Assembly: GCF_004296935.1 (NCBI RefSeq)
Contig: NZ_SCVH01000075.1
Span: 101,470 to 165,469, forward strand
Origin: Reyranella sp.
GTDB taxonomy: Bacteria; Pseudomonadota; Alphaproteobacteria; Reyranellales; Reyranellaceae
Length of the DNA stretch: 64,000 nucleotides
Reading direction: 5' to 3'
Of the stretch, positions 1-9,636 are shown piece after piece. The notes under the pieces are model-generated. The model did not search any database and was not told the DNA's origin. It saw only the letters and a program-made list of their open reading frames with translations. Both the position numbers and the translations under genes were made by a program. Every line of letters starts with the position of its first letter. Position 1 is the stretch's first letter.

Positions 1-472
1 CGGCATCGCCGGCGAAGCCGACAGTGAGCGCTGCCGACAGCGGGTCGAGCGAGCCGGTGCGCTGGTCGTCGGGGATCACGTGCTGCGGCGGCGGCTTCCA
101 CGCCGGATTGTGCTGCTCGCTCATGGTGCCGCCGCTACCGTATTGCGCGACCCAGGTGCGCGGCTTGTCACCCACGACAATCGACAGCGAACCAGCCGTC
201 GGCTGTGCGCCCTGGGGTGAGAAGCCACCCCATGCCCGGTTGCGCCCGTCGTAGTGCATCGTGACGGCCCGCAGCATCCCTTCCTTGAAGGTCCGGCTCT
301 CGACATCGTAGCTCGCACCATCGAAGCGCGCGGTGACGTCGATGCGAAAGCCGGCGAAGCCGGCGAACGTGATCTCGTAGCCGATGTCGACCTGACGCGC
401 TTCCTGGGAGAATGCTGCCGTCGGTACGCCCACGCTCAAGGCAAACGCGATCAAGGCCCTACGAAAACTCAT
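1..472 (-). CDS. DUF3108-domain exported protein (3' end outside window)
   Basis: The frame opens at an ATG preceded by a GAGAGGGA-like ribosome site and stays open to the window edge, giving about 157 residues of an incomplete protein. The N-terminus (MSFRRALIAFALSVGVPTAA) is a typical Sec signal peptide ending near AFSQ. After it comes a beta-rich segment with repeated GF/F-G-I-D patterns (YEITFAGFAGFRIDV, YDVESRTFKEG). That pattern resembles DUF3108 envelope proteins, whose biochemical role is unknown. The gene is divergent from the ABC exporter. Family assignment is by pattern memory only, and the C-terminal half is not visible. Confidence 0.7.
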   Translation of the reverse strand, partial: MSFRRALIAFALSVGVPTAAFSQEARQVDIGYEITFAGFAGFRIDVTARFDGASYDVESRTFKEGMLRAVTMHYDGRNRAWGGFSPQGAQPTAGSLSIVVGDKPRTWVAQYGSGGTMSEQHNPAWKPPPQHVIPDDQRTGSLDPLSAALTVGFAGDA

Positions 473-577
473 GAAATCCCTCTCGACAAGGGGCTTACTT
501 CAAGGTCACCGGCACGATAGAAGGCCGACGCCCTCTCCGCCAGACAACTCGTGCGCCAGAAAAGGCACTTTTCCTCA

Positions 578-2446
578 ATGTCACCTCCCGACTCCGACCG
601 CGTTCCAAAGATAGGCGCCTCGCGCTCCTGGGCGGTGGTTGGCATCATGGCCCGGCATTTGTGGCCAAAGGGTGAAATTGGCCTGCGCAGCCGCGTCGTC
701 GTGGCCATGGTGCTGCTTGTCCTGGCCAAAGTCACCAACGTCTATGTGCCGATCCTCTACAAGCACGCCGTGGACGCGCTGGGGGAACCCGCAGCCCAGG
801 CCGTCGCGGTGCCGATCGCCCTGATCGTGGCCTACGGCGCCGCCCGCGTACTCGCCCAGGCCTTCGGTGAGGTCCGCGACGCCATTTTCGCGCCGGTGTC
901 GCAGCGAGCGATTCGCAATCTCGCCCTGGAGGTGTTCCGGCATCTCCATGCACTGTCTCTGCGATACCATCTCGAACGCCAGACCGGCGGGCTCAGCCGC
1001 GTCATCGAGCGCGGCACCCAGGGCATGGAGTTCCTGATCCGCTTCACCACCTTCAACATCCTGCCGACCCTGTTCGAGATCGTCCTGGTCGGCGGCATCC
1101 TGTGGAGCCTCTACGACTGGCGCTTCATGGCCGTCACGCTGGGCGCCGTCACGGCCTACATCGTGTTCTCCGTCGTGCTTTCGGAATGGCGCATCAAGTT
1201 CGTGCGCCGCATGAACGCCGCCGACACCGACGCCAACGCCAAGGCGATCGACAGCCTGCTGAACTACGAGACCGTGAAGTACTTCGGCAACGAGGATCAC
1301 GAAGGGCACCGCTTCGACGTCGGCCGTCGGCGCTATGAGACGGCGGCGATCCGCTCCAGCCGCACCCTGTCGCTGCTCAACGTCGGCCAGGGCACCATCA
1401 TCGCGCTCGGACTCGTTTCGGTGATGTCGATGGCCGGGCATGGCGTGGTTCACGGGACGATGACACTCGGCGATTTCGTCGCGGTGAACGCCTTCCTGAT
1501 CCAGCTCTATGTGCCGCTCAACATGCTGGGCTTCGCCTATCGCGAGATCAGGAGCGCGCTGGTGAACATGGAGAAGATGTTCGGCCTGCTCGATGTCGAT
1601 GCCGAGATTGCCGACCGGCCCGGTGCGCCCGCGCTTGCCGTTGCGGGTGGCGAGATCGTGTTCGACCATGTCAACTTTCACTACGAGAAGGCCCGGCCGA
1701 TCCTGCACGACGTGAGTTTCCGTGTGCCGGCCGGCAAGACCGTGGCGATCGTGGGCTCGAGCGGCGCCGGAAAATCGACGGTCTCGCGCATCCTCTTCCG
1801 CTTCTACGACGTGGCATCCGGCAGCGTGAAGATCGACGGCCAGGACATCCGCGAGGTGCAGCAGGCCAGTCTGCGGGCGGCGATCGGCGTGGTGCCGCAG
1901 GATACCGTCCTGTTCAACGACACCATCTACTACAACATCGCCTACGGCCGTCCGGATGCCAGCCGCGAGGAGGTCGAGCAGGCTGCCCGCCTGGCGCGGA
2001 TCCATGACTTCATCGTGGCGTTGCCGCAAGGCTACGAAGCCACCGTCGGCGAGCGCGGTCTCAAGCTCTCGGGTGGCGAGAAGCAGCGTGTGGCGATCGC
2101 CCGCACCATCCTCAAGAACCCGCGGATCCTGCTGTTCGACGAGGCGACCAGCGCGCTCGACACCCGCACCGAGCAGGAGATCCAGCGCTCGCTGGAAGAG
2201 GTGAGCCGGGGACGCACCACGGTGGTGATCGCCCATCGGCTGTCGACTGTCATCAATGCCGACGAGATCGTGGTCCTCGACCGTGGCCGCGTCGTCGAAC
2301 GTGGCCGTCATGGCGATCTGCTGGCCCTGGGCGGCCTCTATGCCGACATGTGGAGCCGGCAGCAGGAAGCCGCAGCCGAGGCCGAGCACAAGGTCGAGGA
2401 GCCGCCGTCCTTCCGCGCCGAGGGCCATCTGCGTGTCGCCGAGTAG
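578..2446 (+). CDS. ATM1/HMT-type ABC exporter (fused permease and ATPase)
   Basis: A 622-residue half-transporter with an N-terminal six-helix membrane domain (about residues 30-320) followed by an ATPase domain. Visible ATPase motifs are Walker A GSSGAGKST near residue 393, the signature LSGGEKQRVAIAR near 497, and Walker B ILLFDEATSALD near 516-527. The pieces NYETVKYFGNE and the Y-x3-Y-rich first helices match the Atm1/ABCB7 family. Members export glutathione-linked sulfur species or metal-thiol conjugates across the inner membrane. The ATG at 578 is chosen over an in-frame GTG at 551 because an AAGG lies upstream of it; the GTG remains possible. The stop overlaps the following MFS gene by 14 bases, so the two are translated as an operon. 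Confidence 0.9.
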   Translation: MSPPDSDRVPKIGASRSWAVVGIMARHLWPKGEIGLRSRVVVAMVLLVLAKVTNVYVPILYKHAVDALGEPAAQAVAVPIALIVAYGAARVLAQAFGEVRDAIFAPVSQRAIRNLALEVFRHLHALSLRYHLERQTGGLSRVIERGTQGMEFLIRFTTFNILPTLFEIVLVGGILWSLYDWRFMAVTLGAVTAYIVFSVVLSEWRIKFVRRMNAADTDANAKAIDSLLNYETVKYFGNEDHEGHRFDVGRRRYETAAIRSSRTLSLLNVGQGTIIALGLVSVMSMAGHGVVHGTMTLGDFVAVNAFLIQLYVPLNMLGFAYREIRSALVNMEKMFGLLDVDAEIADRPGAPALAVAGGEIVFDHVNFHYEKARPILHDVSFRVPAGKTVAIVGSSGAGKSTVSRILFRFYDVASGSVKIDGQDIREVQQASLRAAIGVVPQDTVLFNDTIYYNIAYGRPDASREEVEQAARLARIHDFIVALPQGYEATVGERGLKLSGGEKQRVAIARTILKNPRILLFDEATSALDTRTEQEIQRSLEEVSRGRTTVVIAHRLSTVINADEIVVLDRGRVVERGRHGDLLALGGLYADMWSRQQEAAAEAEHKVEEPPSFRAEGHLRVAE

Positions 2447-3587
2447 CGCCGCGGAAAATCCCTGGCGCGCGCTGCTGCCGGTCTTCCTCGCCTGTGCCGC
2501 CATCGGACTGCAGGCGGGCGTCGCCCTGCCGCTGGTGCCGCTGGCGCTGGAACAGCAGGGCGCGGACAAGTTCACCATCGGGGTCATTGCCGCCGCCTGG
2601 GGCATCGGCATGCTGGCCTTCGGCACGCGCATTCCGCAGATGGCGGCGCGCTTCGGTGCTGTCCCGCTCATTGTCGTTTCCGTCGTGGCGGGCTCGGCCG
2701 TCACGGTCGCCTACACGCTCACCAGCAGCCCGGTGGTGTGGTTCGTGCTCAGCCTCCTGCACGGCATAACCGGCGGCGTGCCGTGGGTGGTGAGCGAGAT
2801 CTGGATGAACGTCGTCGTCGAGGAGAAACGGCGTGGCCGCGTCATGGGCCTCTACGCGATGCTGGTGGCGCTCGGCCTGGCGCTGGGCCCATTGGTGCTG
2901 CAGGTGACGGGCGTTTATGGCCCGGCGCCGTTCCTGACCTGCGCGGCGCTGGCCTTGCTGGTGGCGGTGCCGTTGCTGCCCTACTGGAAGACCGCACCGG
3001 TGATCGAGCACACGGCCGACAGCGGATTCGCAATCGTCGTGAAGGCGGTTCCGCTTGCCATGTTCGCGGGTTTCGTCTGCGGCCTGGGCGAGCAGGTCGC
3101 GTTCAGCTTCCTGCCGGTCTACGCGGTCGGCGCCGGCGTTTCAGCCGAGACCGGCGCGCTCTGGCTCTCGGCCTTCGTGCTGGGCAACGTGATCCTGCAG
3201 TGGCCGATCGGCTGGATGGCCGACCACTATGACCGCCGCTCCGTGCTGGCCGGCTGCACCCTGGCCAGTGCCGTTCTCGTCGGGTTGCTGCCGATGGTGC
3301 CGGCGCAGTCGCCGGCGGTGATCGGCGTCGTGCTGCTGTGGGGCGGCATTTCCTTTGCCATCTATCCGGTCGGGTTGGCGTTGCTCGGTCAGCGCTTCAA
3401 TGGCGGCGACATCGCCCGTGCCAACACCGCCTTCAGCATGCTCTATATCCTGGGCGGCCTCGTCGGCCGTCCGCTCGCGGGGGCGGCGATGGATGCGGTC
3501 GGCGATCCCGGCCTCGGCTGGACGCTCGCCGTCTTCTATTTCGCCGCGACCGTGGCCGCCTTGCTGGCGCTCCGCCGCGGCGGCTGA
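2433..3587 (+). CDS. MFS transporter
   Basis: A 384-residue membrane protein with about 12 hydrophobic helices and a short polar start (VSPSSAAENPWRALL). A typical MFS loop, GWMADHYDRRSVL, occurs between helices in the second half. The GTG at 2433 is preferred because it has GAGGG about six bases upstream and lies inside the end of the exporter gene, giving a 14-base overlap. Earlier in-frame starts would be buried in the ABC gene. The substrate cannot be read from the sequence. Its tight coupling to an Atm1-type exporter is suggestive of a shared efflux role, which is inference. Confidence 0.85.
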   Translation: MSPSSAAENPWRALLPVFLACAAIGLQAGVALPLVPLALEQQGADKFTIGVIAAAWGIGMLAFGTRIPQMAARFGAVPLIVVSVVAGSAVTVAYTLTSSPVVWFVLSLLHGITGGVPWVVSEIWMNVVVEEKRRGRVMGLYAMLVALGLALGPLVLQVTGVYGPAPFLTCAALALLVAVPLLPYWKTAPVIEHTADSGFAIVVKAVPLAMFAGFVCGLGEQVAFSFLPVYAVGAGVSAETGALWLSAFVLGNVILQWPIGWMADHYDRRSVLAGCTLASAVLVGLLPMVPAQSPAVIGVVLLWGGISFAIYPVGLALLGQRFNGGDIARANTAFSMLYILGGLVGRPLAGAAMDAVGDPGLGWTLAVFYFAATVAALLALRRGG

Positions 3588-3601
3588 TAATTCTGCGGAC
3601 A

Positions 3602-4600
3602 ATGAGCGCCACGGCCGCCAAGACGGAAAAGTCAGTCGATCCGCTCCTCGCGCCCCTGCTGGCCGGGGACCGGCGCGCGCTGGCCCAGGCGATCACCCTC
3701 ATCGAATCGACGCGCGGCGACCATCGCGAGCGTGCCGACGCGCTCCTGGCGGCGGTGCTGCCGCACAGCGGCAAGTCGGTGCGGCTCGGCATCACGGGTG
3801 TTCCAGGCGTCGGCAAGTCGACCCTGATCGAGCGCTTCGGGCTTTCCCTGCTGGAGCGCGGCCGGTCGCTGGCGGTGCTGGCGATCGATCCGTCTTCGAA
3901 GCGCGGTGGCGGTTCGATCCTGGGCGACAAGACACGCATGGAAGAACTGTCGCGTCGGTCCTCGGCCTTCATCCGGCCCTCGCCGGCGGGCGCCACCCTG
4001 GGCGGCGTCGCGCGGCGCACGCGCGAGGCGATGCTGCTGGTCGAGGCGGCGGGCTTCGATACCGTGATCGTCGAGACGGTGGGCGTGGGCCAGTCCGAGA
4101 CGGCCGTGTCCGACATGGTCGACATGTTCGTCGTCCTGCTGCTGCCGGGCGGCGGTGACGACCTGCAGGGCATCAAGCGCGGCGTCATCGAACTGGCCGA
4201 CCTGATCGTGGTCAACAAAGCCGACGGCGACCTCAAGACGACGGCGAAGCGGTCGGCCGCCGACTATCAGCACGCGCTGCGCATGTTGCGCTCGCCGACC
4301 ATCGGCTGGACCCCTGAAGTCCAAATCTGCTCGGCGCAGACCGGCGAGGGCGTGATCGAGATCTGGCAGACCGTCGAGCGCTTCGTCGCGGCGGTTGGCG
4401 AGAAGGGCATCGCCCGCCGCCGTGCCGAACAGGCGCGCGCCTGGATGTGGAGCGAGGTCGGAGAGACCCTGCTGGCCGAACTGCGCCGCCACCCCGAGGT
4501 GAGGCGCCTGGTGGGGGGCCTGGAGCGCGAGGTCGAGGCCGGCCGGGCGACACCTGCCGTGGCGGCCCGGCGGATGCTAGAAGCCTTTCATGGGCGCTAA
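3602..4600 (+). CDS. meaB: Methylmalonyl-CoA mutase-associated GTPase MeaB
   Basis: A 332-residue G3E-family P-loop GTPase. The P-loop GVPGVGKST spans about residues 66-74. It is followed by the family motif [21 protein letters not shown], the switch segment [10 protein letters not shown] and the guanine-specificity NKAD. Family members (MeaB/ArgK) chaperone adenosylcobalamin loading and protection of methylmalonyl-CoA mutase. No mutase gene lies next to it here; the next gene, ycgN-like, starts 11 bases before its stop. The start ATG follows the MFS stop by 14 bases, so it may be transcribed with the two transporters. Confidence 0.93.
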   Translation: MSATAAKTEKSVDPLLAPLLAGDRRALAQAITLIESTRGDHRERADALLAAVLPHSGKSVRLGITGVPGVGKSTLIERFGLSLLERGRSLAVLAIDPSSKRGGGSILGDKTRMEELSRRSSAFIRPSPAGATLGGVARRTREAMLLVEAAGFDTVIVETVGVGQSETAVSDMVDMFVVLLLPGGGDDLQGIKRGVIELADLIVVNKADGDLKTTAKRSAADYQHALRMLRSPTIGWTPEVQICSAQTGEGVIEIWQTVERFVAAVGEKGIARRRAEQARAWMWSEVGETLLAELRRHPEVRRLVGGLEREVEAGRATPAVAARRMLEAFHGR

Positions 4601-5072
4601 ATCGTTCCTCAAGCAGGCCCGGCGGGCCACCGCCGCCAGCGAATTGCCGTTCTGGAAGCGCAAATCGTTGGCCCAGATGACGAAGCAGGAGTGGGAATCC
4701 CTCTGCGACGGATGCGGCATGTGCTGCGTCAACAAGCTCGAATACGAGGGCACGGGCGAACTCGCCCAGACCGACACCTGCTGCAAGCTGCTCGATCCCA
4801 AGACGGCGCGCTGCAAGGACTACAAGAACCGCAAGAAGATCGTCCCGGACTGCATCCAGCTCACCCCAAAGGTGGTGGCCAAGATGGATTGGCTGCCCAA
4901 GACCTGTGGCTACCGGCTGGTTCACCTGGGCCAGGACCTCTATTGGTGGCACCCGCTGATCTCGGGTGACCCCGAAACCGTGCATCAGGCCGGGATTTCG
5001 GCCCGGGGACGGGTGATTTCGGAGGATTTGGTCGAGGATATCAGCGACCGGGTGGTCGATTGGTTCGCTTGA
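4590..5072 (+). CDS. YcgN-type cysteine cluster protein (UPF0260)
   Basis: A 160-residue soluble protein with the cysteine cluster [11 protein letters not shown] near residues 39-47 and further cysteines at [20 protein letters not shown] and KTCGYR. This spacing is that of the YcgN/YkgJ (UPF0260) family, thought to bind a metal or Fe-S centre. Its function is not established. It overlaps meaB by 11 bases, so translation is probably coupled. A terminator-like hairpin follows at 5108-5134. Confidence 0.88.
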   Translation: MGAKSFLKQARRATAASELPFWKRKSLAQMTKQEWESLCDGCGMCCVNKLEYEGTGELAQTDTCCKLLDPKTARCKDYKNRKKIVPDCIQLTPKVVAKMDWLPKTCGYRLVHLGQDLYWWHPLISGDPETVHQAGISARGRVISEDLVEDISDRVVDWFA

Positions 5073-5107
5073 CGGGGGGCCCTCCCGGCCCGTAAAAAGC
5101 CGGCCTT

Positions 5108-5134
5108 CCCGCCCATCCGGCGGGATCGTTTTTT
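5108..5134 (+). terminator. Intrinsic-terminator hairpin 13 bases before rpmB
   Basis: A perfect six-base-pair stem CCCGCC/GGCGGG with a five-base loop CATCC is followed, four bases later, by TTTTTT. It would end the meaB-ycgN transcript. Because the T-run stops 13 bases before the rpmB start codon, a promoter for rpmB cannot fit downstream of it. The hairpin may therefore be an attenuator in the rpmB leader. Confidence 0.65.
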
Positions 5135-5147
5135 AGCGGAAGTCACC

Positions 5148-5453
5148 ATGCCCCGTCGTTGCGCCCTTTCGGGCAAGTCCGTGCAGTACGGCAACAATGT
5201 GAGCCACGCCAACAACAAGACCCGGCGCCGGTTCATGTCCAACCTGCAGGTCGCCTCGGTCCTGTCCGATGTGCTGGGCCATACGGTGCGGCTGCGGCTG
5301 ACCCCGCGTGGCGTCAAGACCATCGAGCACAACGGCGGCATCGACGCCTACCTGCTCGGCACCAACAACAGCAAGCTCAGCCCGGAGATGACGGTGCTGA
5401 AGCGCCGCGTCGTTTCGGCCAAGGCCAAGAAGGACGCGAAGAAGGCGGCCTAG
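5148..5453 (+). CDS. rpmB: 50S ribosomal protein L28
   Basis: A 101-residue basic protein beginning MPRRCALSGKSVQYGNNVSH, the characteristic L28 N-terminus, then NNKTRRRFMSNLQ and LRLTPRGVKTIEHNGGID. The length is usual for alphaproteobacterial L28, which carries a lysine/alanine-rich tail (AKAKKDAKKAA). A GGAAG ribosome site lies seven bases upstream of the ATG. It is a single-gene unit here, facing the convergent esterase-like gene. Confidence 0.97.
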   Translation: MPRRCALSGKSVQYGNNVSHANNKTRRRFMSNLQVASVLSDVLGHTVRLRLTPRGVKTIEHNGGIDAYLLGTNNSKLSPEMTVLKRRVVSAKAKKDAKKAA

Positions 5454-5471
5454 CCGCCTCCGGGTCCACGC

Positions 5472-5489
5472 CTGGCGCTACGGCGCCAG
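5472..5489. terminator. Hairpin between convergent rpmB and esterase-like gene
   Basis: A perfect seven-base-pair inverted repeat, CTGGCGC TACG GCGCCAG, spans the stop codon of the minus-strand esterase-like gene. It lies 18 bases after the rpmB stop. It has no T-run, so termination (bidirectional or Rho-assisted) is only inferred from its place between converging genes. Confidence 0.35.
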
Positions 5490-6494
5490 TTCGAACAGCA
5501 GCAGAATGTTGCGCTGAAGCCGATTGAAGTTGTCGTCGGAGATCAGCCACAGCAGCGTCTCGCCGCGCGCGCCCTTGGTAGCGGCCATTCCCTCGAGATT
5601 GTCGACCGCATAGGGCGCGGCAAGTCGCGCCAGCTCCTCGGCCCGCACGGTGGCGCCGGGCTTGAGCTGGCCGGCGTCGAATCGCATGACACGGCAGCGC
5701 ACGCCACGCACCATGTCGAAGGCCCGCTCGATCGTGGCGAACGAGCCGTCCGGCAGCATCGTGATCGCGGTCGGCCGGAAATCGGCGATGGTGGGGTAGT
5801 CGAACGAGCGCCAGAGGTAGCGGCCGCCCGCCGTCGGCTCGCCGATCCAGCCCATCGCCGTGTTCGGCCGCTGGCCATATTCCTCGCTGATGGCGATGAC
5901 GCGGCCATCGGCCAGTGCGGTCAGCGCCTCGATGCCGCCGTTGGCGGGCTGGCGGCCGATTTCGGCCGGCCCCTCGACCGGCGCCGGCGTGTCGGTGAGC
6001 GTCGGGTAGCGCCACAGCCGGTGGCGGCGCTCGAAGGCCACCAGCCATGAGCCGTCGGCCAGGCGCGCCAAGGCCTCGGCATCGGCGTCGGCCTTGGCCG
6101 CGATCGGCTTGCCGTCGAGGCCGCGCAGCTGGCCGAGCCGGCCGGCGCTGAGGCCCGCCAGATGGCCCCTCGAATCGTAGTCGATGGTCGCGGTGAGCCA
6201 GGCGCCCTCGTCGGAGATCGACGTGAGGCTGCGGCCGTCGGCCGTTACATGGAGATCCGACCAGCTGCCGAAATGGGGGGTGTTGGCCGTCATCGCGATA
6301 CCGCCGCGCCAGATCAGGCGGCCGACTGTGGTGGCGTCCGGTTCGTCGATCTTGAGCGGCAGCGACGAACTGCGGATCTCGATCGCCTGGTCCTGGGCAC
6401 CGGCGGGCGGTGGCGGCACGCTGGCGCAGGCGGCGGCAAACAGGCAGAGGCCGGCCAGGGAACGGACGGCGAGGGAACGGATCACGGGATGCAT
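5478..6494 (-). CDS. Esterase-like / phytase-family lipoprotein
   Basis: A 338-residue protein with a lipoprotein-type signal: MHPVIRSLAVRSLAGLCLFAAACASV, in which AAAC is the likely lipobox and Cys23 the lipidated residue. The mature part has beta-propeller-like repeats (LHVTADGRSLTSISDEGAWL, EALARLADGSWLVAFE, EALTALADGRVIAISE, ITMLPDGSFATIERAF). These match the 'esterase-like activity of phytase' family (PF13449 type). Members are extracytoplasmic; the substrate is uncertain and phytase activity is not implied. It stands alone between rpmB (convergent) and cobT (same strand, 51 bases away). Confidence 0.8.
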   Translation of the reverse strand: MHPVIRSLAVRSLAGLCLFAAACASVPPPPAGAQDQAIEIRSSSLPLKIDEPDATTVGRLIWRGGIAMTANTPHFGSWSDLHVTADGRSLTSISDEGAWLTATIDYDSRGHLAGLSAGRLGQLRGLDGKPIAAKADADAEALARLADGSWLVAFERRHRLWRYPTLTDTPAPVEGPAEIGRQPANGGIEALTALADGRVIAISEEYGQRPNTAMGWIGEPTAGGRYLWRSFDYPTIADFRPTAITMLPDGSFATIERAFDMVRGVRCRVMRFDAGQLKPGATVRAEELARLAAPYAVDNLEGMAATKGARGETLLWLISDDNFNRLQRNILLLFELAP

Positions 6495-6545
6495 GCGGGC
6501 CCCTTTAGCACGGCCGGGGCCGCGGACGTGTGAACCCGAGACGGA

Positions 6546-8507
6546 TCAGGCGGCGCGCCGACCCGTCTTGCCGCCGCCGGTCTTGCCGCCACTGGCCTTG
6601 CCGCTGGCGGCGGCGCCACCGGATCCCTTGCCCCCGCGCCCGCGATCGCGGCTGGCCCTGACGTCCTTCTTGTCGTCCTCGTCGAACAGCGAGGCGAGCT
6701 GTTCCATCATCGTGCCGCCGAGCTGGTCGGCGTCGACGATGGTGACGGCTTTGCGGTAGTAGCGCGTGACGTCGTGGCCGATACCGATGGCGACGAGCTC
6801 GACCGGCGAGCGCGTCTCGATCCAGTCGATGACGTCGCGCAGGTGACGCTCGAGATAGTTGCCGGGATTGACCGAGAGGGTCGAATCGTCAACCGGCGCG
6901 CCGTCGGAGATCACCATCATGATCTTGCGTTCTTCGGGGCGCGGCAGCAGGCGGTTGTGCGCCCACAGCAGCGCTTCGCCGTCGATGTTTTCCTTGAGGA
7001 TGCCTTCGCGCAGCATCAGGCCGAGGTTCTTGCGCGCCCGGCGCCACGGGGCGTCGGCCGGTTTGTAGACGATGTGGCGCAGGTCGTTGAGGCGGCCCGG
7101 ATTGGCGGACTTGCCGGCGGCGAGCCACTGCTCGCGGCTCTGGCCGCCCTTCCAGGCGCGTGTCGTGAATCCCAGGATTTCGACCTTGACGCCGCAGCGC
7201 TCGAGCGTGCGGGCAAGAATGTCGGCGCTCATCGCGGCGACCGTGATGGGGCGTCCGCGCATGGAACCCGAATTGTCGATCAGCAGCGACACCACGGTGT
7301 CGCGGAAATTGGTGTCCTTCTCCATCTTGAAGGACAGCGAGTGCATCGGGTTGGCCACGATGCGCGCCAGTCGCGCCGCGTCGAGCGTGCCCTCGTCGAG
7401 GTCGAACTCCCACGACCGGTTCTGCTGCGCCATCAGACGGCGCTGCAGGCGGTTGGCGAGCTTGCCGATCACGCCCTGAAGGTGCGCGAGCTGCTGGTCG
7501 AGATGGTTGCGCAGGCGGCCCAGTTCCTCGGCGTCGCACAGCTGATCGGCATCTACGATCTCGTCGAACTTGGTCGAATAGGCGTGATACTGCTGGCCCA
7601 GCGGCTCGTTCGAGAGGGCGCCCGGGGGCAGCCACGGACGCTCGGCGCGGCCCGGCTCCTCCTCGTCGCCCGAGCCCATCTGCATCTCGGTCTGCGCCTG
7701 GTCGGCCGCCGTCTCGGAGGCGTCCTCCTGCTCGGAAGCGTCCTCGGTCTCCTCGCCCTGGGCGCCGTAGCCCTGGGTCTCGCTCGAATCGCTGTTGTCA
7801 TCGCCGGTCTCGTTCGACTGACCGTCGGCGTTCTCCTGGTCCTGCGAGTCCTCGGGATCGTCGTCCTGAAGGTCGGCCGATTCGTCGCCGAGCTTGAGGT
7901 CGCGAATCAGCTGGCGCGCGGCGCGAGCGAAGGCTTCCTGGTTGCCCAGCAGATCCTTGAGCTTCTGGAAGTCGCGGCCGGCGGCGGATTCGACGTCGGC
8001 ACGCCACAGATCGACCATCGCCTTGGCCGACTCGGGCGGCTGGGCGCCCAGCAGCTGCTCGCGGGCGATCAGGCCGATCACGTCGGCGATCGGGGCGTCT
8101 TCCTTGGACTTGATGCGAGCGTGGCCGCGCTGATCGGAGCGCTGGCGCCACAGCGCCGAGAGATTGTCGGCGACGCCGGCCATGCGGCGGGCGCCCAAGG
8201 CCTCGACGCGAACCTGCTCGACCGCCTCGAAGATCGCGCGCGCGGTTTCGCCGCGGGGCACGCGGCGCAGATGCGTCTTGCGGTCGTGGTGGCGCAGCTT
8301 CAGCGCCATCGAGTCGGCTTCGCCGCGGACGCGGCTCACATCCTCGACCGGCAGGTCGCGTGCCGGCACGGTGATGCGCGCCTCGCTGCCCAGCAACGAA
8401 CCGCCGTCGGGCACGAACGAGACGTTCACTTCCTTGCGCGACACCGCCCGCATGGTGGTGGCGGTGACGCGCCGGAATTCCTCGATTGGCGTCGAATCCT
8501 TGGCCAT
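6546..8507 (-). CDS. cobT: Cobaltochelatase subunit CobT
   Basis: A 653-residue protein with the CobT layout. It has an N-terminal conserved region ([20 protein letters not shown]), a long acidic D/E/Q/S-rich linker (about residues 220-290), and a C-terminal von Willebrand A domain with the MIDAS motif DNSGSM at 411-416. It ends in a Gly/Lys-rich tail. CobT pairs with the AAA+ subunit CobS to form the chaperone-like part of aerobic cobaltochelatase, which inserts Co2+ into hydrogenobyrinate a,c-diamide using CobN. It starts 12 bases after cobS ends, so the two form an operon. CobN is not in this window. Confidence 0.95.
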   Translation of the reverse strand: MAKDSTPIEEFRRVTATTMRAVSRKEVNVSFVPDGGSLLGSEARITVPARDLPVEDVSRVRGEADSMALKLRHHDRKTHLRRVPRGETARAIFEAVEQVRVEALGARRMAGVADNLSALWRQRSDQRGHARIKSKEDAPIADVIGLIAREQLLGAQPPESAKAMVDLWRADVESAAGRDFQKLKDLLGNQEAFARAARQLIRDLKLGDESADLQDDDPEDSQDQENADGQSNETGDDNSDSSETQGYGAQGEETEDASEQEDASETAADQAQTEMQMGSGDEEEPGRAERPWLPPGALSNEPLGQQYHAYSTKFDEIVDADQLCDAEELGRLRNHLDQQLAHLQGVIGKLANRLQRRLMAQQNRSWEFDLDEGTLDAARLARIVANPMHSLSFKMEKDTNFRDTVVSLLIDNSGSMRGRPITVAAMSADILARTLERCGVKVEILGFTTRAWKGGQSREQWLAAGKSANPGRLNDLRHIVYKPADAPWRRARKNLGLMLREGILKENIDGEALLWAHNRLLPRPEERKIMMVISDGAPVDDSTLSVNPGNYLERHLRDVIDWIETRSPVELVAIGIGHDVTRYYRKAVTIVDADQLGGTMMEQLASLFDEDDKKDVRASRDRGRGGKGSGGAAASGKASGGKTGGGKTGRRAA

Positions 8508-8519
8508 CCGGCCCTCTTC

Positions 8520-9524
8520 CTAGTGCAGCTTGCCGCCCTTGCCGCTGCTGGCCGGCAATTCCTTGCCGAAGCAGCGCTGGTAGTACTCGGCCAAGGTCGT
8601 GCGCTCGACCTCGTCGCACTTGTTGAGGAAGGTGAGACGGAAGGCAAAGCCGATGTCGCCGCCGAAGATGCGGGCATTCTCGGCCCAGGTGATCACCGTA
8701 CGCGGCGACATCACGGTCGAGATATCGCCGGCGATGAAGCCGGCACGCGTGAGGTCGGCCAGCGCCACCATGGCGGAAACGACCTTGCGGCCCTCGTCGT
8801 TGTCGTACATCGGCGTCTTGGCGACGACGATGTTCACTTCCTGATCGTGCGCCAGGTAGTTCAGCGTCGTCACGATCGACCAGCGGTCCATCTGGCCCTG
8901 GTTGATCTGCTGGGTGCCGTGATAGAGGCCGGTCGTGTCGCCGAGGCCGACCGTGTTGGCGGTCGAGAACAGGCGGAACGACGGATGCGGCCGGATCACC
9001 TTGTTCTGGTCGAGCAGGGTGAGCTTGCCCTCGACCTCGAGCACGCGCTGGATCACGAACATCACGTCGGCGCGGCCGGCGTCGTATTCGTCGAACACCA
9101 GCGCCGTCGGGTTCTGCAGCGCCCACGGCAGGATGCCTTCGCGGAATTCGGTGACCTGCTTGCCGTCGCGCAGCACGATGGCATCCTTGCCGATCAGATC
9201 GATACGGGAAATGTGGCTGTCGAGATTGACGCGGATGCACGGCCAGTTGAGGCGTGCCGCGACCTGCTCGATGTGGGTCGACTTGCCGGTGCCGTGATAG
9301 CCCTGGACCATGACGCGCCGGTTGTGGGCGAATCCGGCGAGGATCGCCATCGTCGTGTCATGGTCGAACAGGTAGGAATCATCGACTTGGGGGACGTGTT
9401 CGGTCTGGACGCTGAACGCCGGCACTTCCATGTCGGTGTCGATGCCAAAGAGCTGGCGGGCGGAAACCTTGATATCCGGCACGCCCGACACATTCTGCTG
9501 GGCCGCGGTCGTCGTAGAGGCCAT
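8520..9524 (-). CDS. cobS: Cobaltochelatase AAA+ subunit CobS
   Basis: A 334-residue MoxR-like AAA+ ATPase. Walker A is GYHGTGKST at about residues 75-83 and Walker B-like ALVFDEYD follows. A sensor segment [11 protein letters not shown] and the family N-terminus [20 protein letters not shown] are also present. It forms rings with CobT that power cobalt insertion during aerobic cobalamin synthesis. The ATG at 9524 is chosen; an adjacent in-frame GTG (9527) is possible and has better spacing to the TAGGAA site. A terminator-like hairpin (9540-9564) lies immediately upstream, between it and the J-domain gene. Confidence 0.95.
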   Translation of the reverse strand: MASTTTAAQQNVSGVPDIKVSARQLFGIDTDMEVPAFSVQTEHVPQVDDSYLFDHDTTMAILAGFAHNRRVMVQGYHGTGKSTHIEQVAARLNWPCIRVNLDSHISRIDLIGKDAIVLRDGKQVTEFREGILPWALQNPTALVFDEYDAGRADVMFVIQRVLEVEGKLTLLDQNKVIRPHPSFRLFSTANTVGLGDTTGLYHGTQQINQGQMDRWSIVTTLNYLAHDQEVNIVVAKTPMYDNDEGRKVVSAMVALADLTRAGFIAGDISTVMSPRTVITWAENARIFGGDIGFAFRLTFLNKCDEVERTTLAEYYQRCFGKELPASSGKGGKLH

Positions 9525-9539
9525 CACACGAGTTCCTAC

Positions 9540-9564
9540 AAAACAAAACCCGCCAAAGTGCGGG
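9540..9564 (-). terminator. Intrinsic-terminator hairpin just upstream of cobS
   Basis: On the minus strand the sequence reads CCCGC ACTTTG GCGGG followed by TTTTGTTTT. This is a five-base-pair stem with a T-rich tail. It lies between the end of the J-domain gene (9637) and the cobS start codon (9524). It could end the J-gene transcript or attenuate read-through into cobST. Confidence 0.5.
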
Positions 9565-9636
9565 CAAACTCAGTCTCGCAGGCCATTTTGTGCACCGCAA
9601 GCGGCCAATTGGCAGAGGGGCCGCAAGCGGCCCGAA

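Noticed and set aside
581-2704. A 707-codon minus-strand frame opposite the Atm1-type exporter and MFS gene
   Set aside because: Antisense frame; both plus-strand genes have intact diagnostic motifs.
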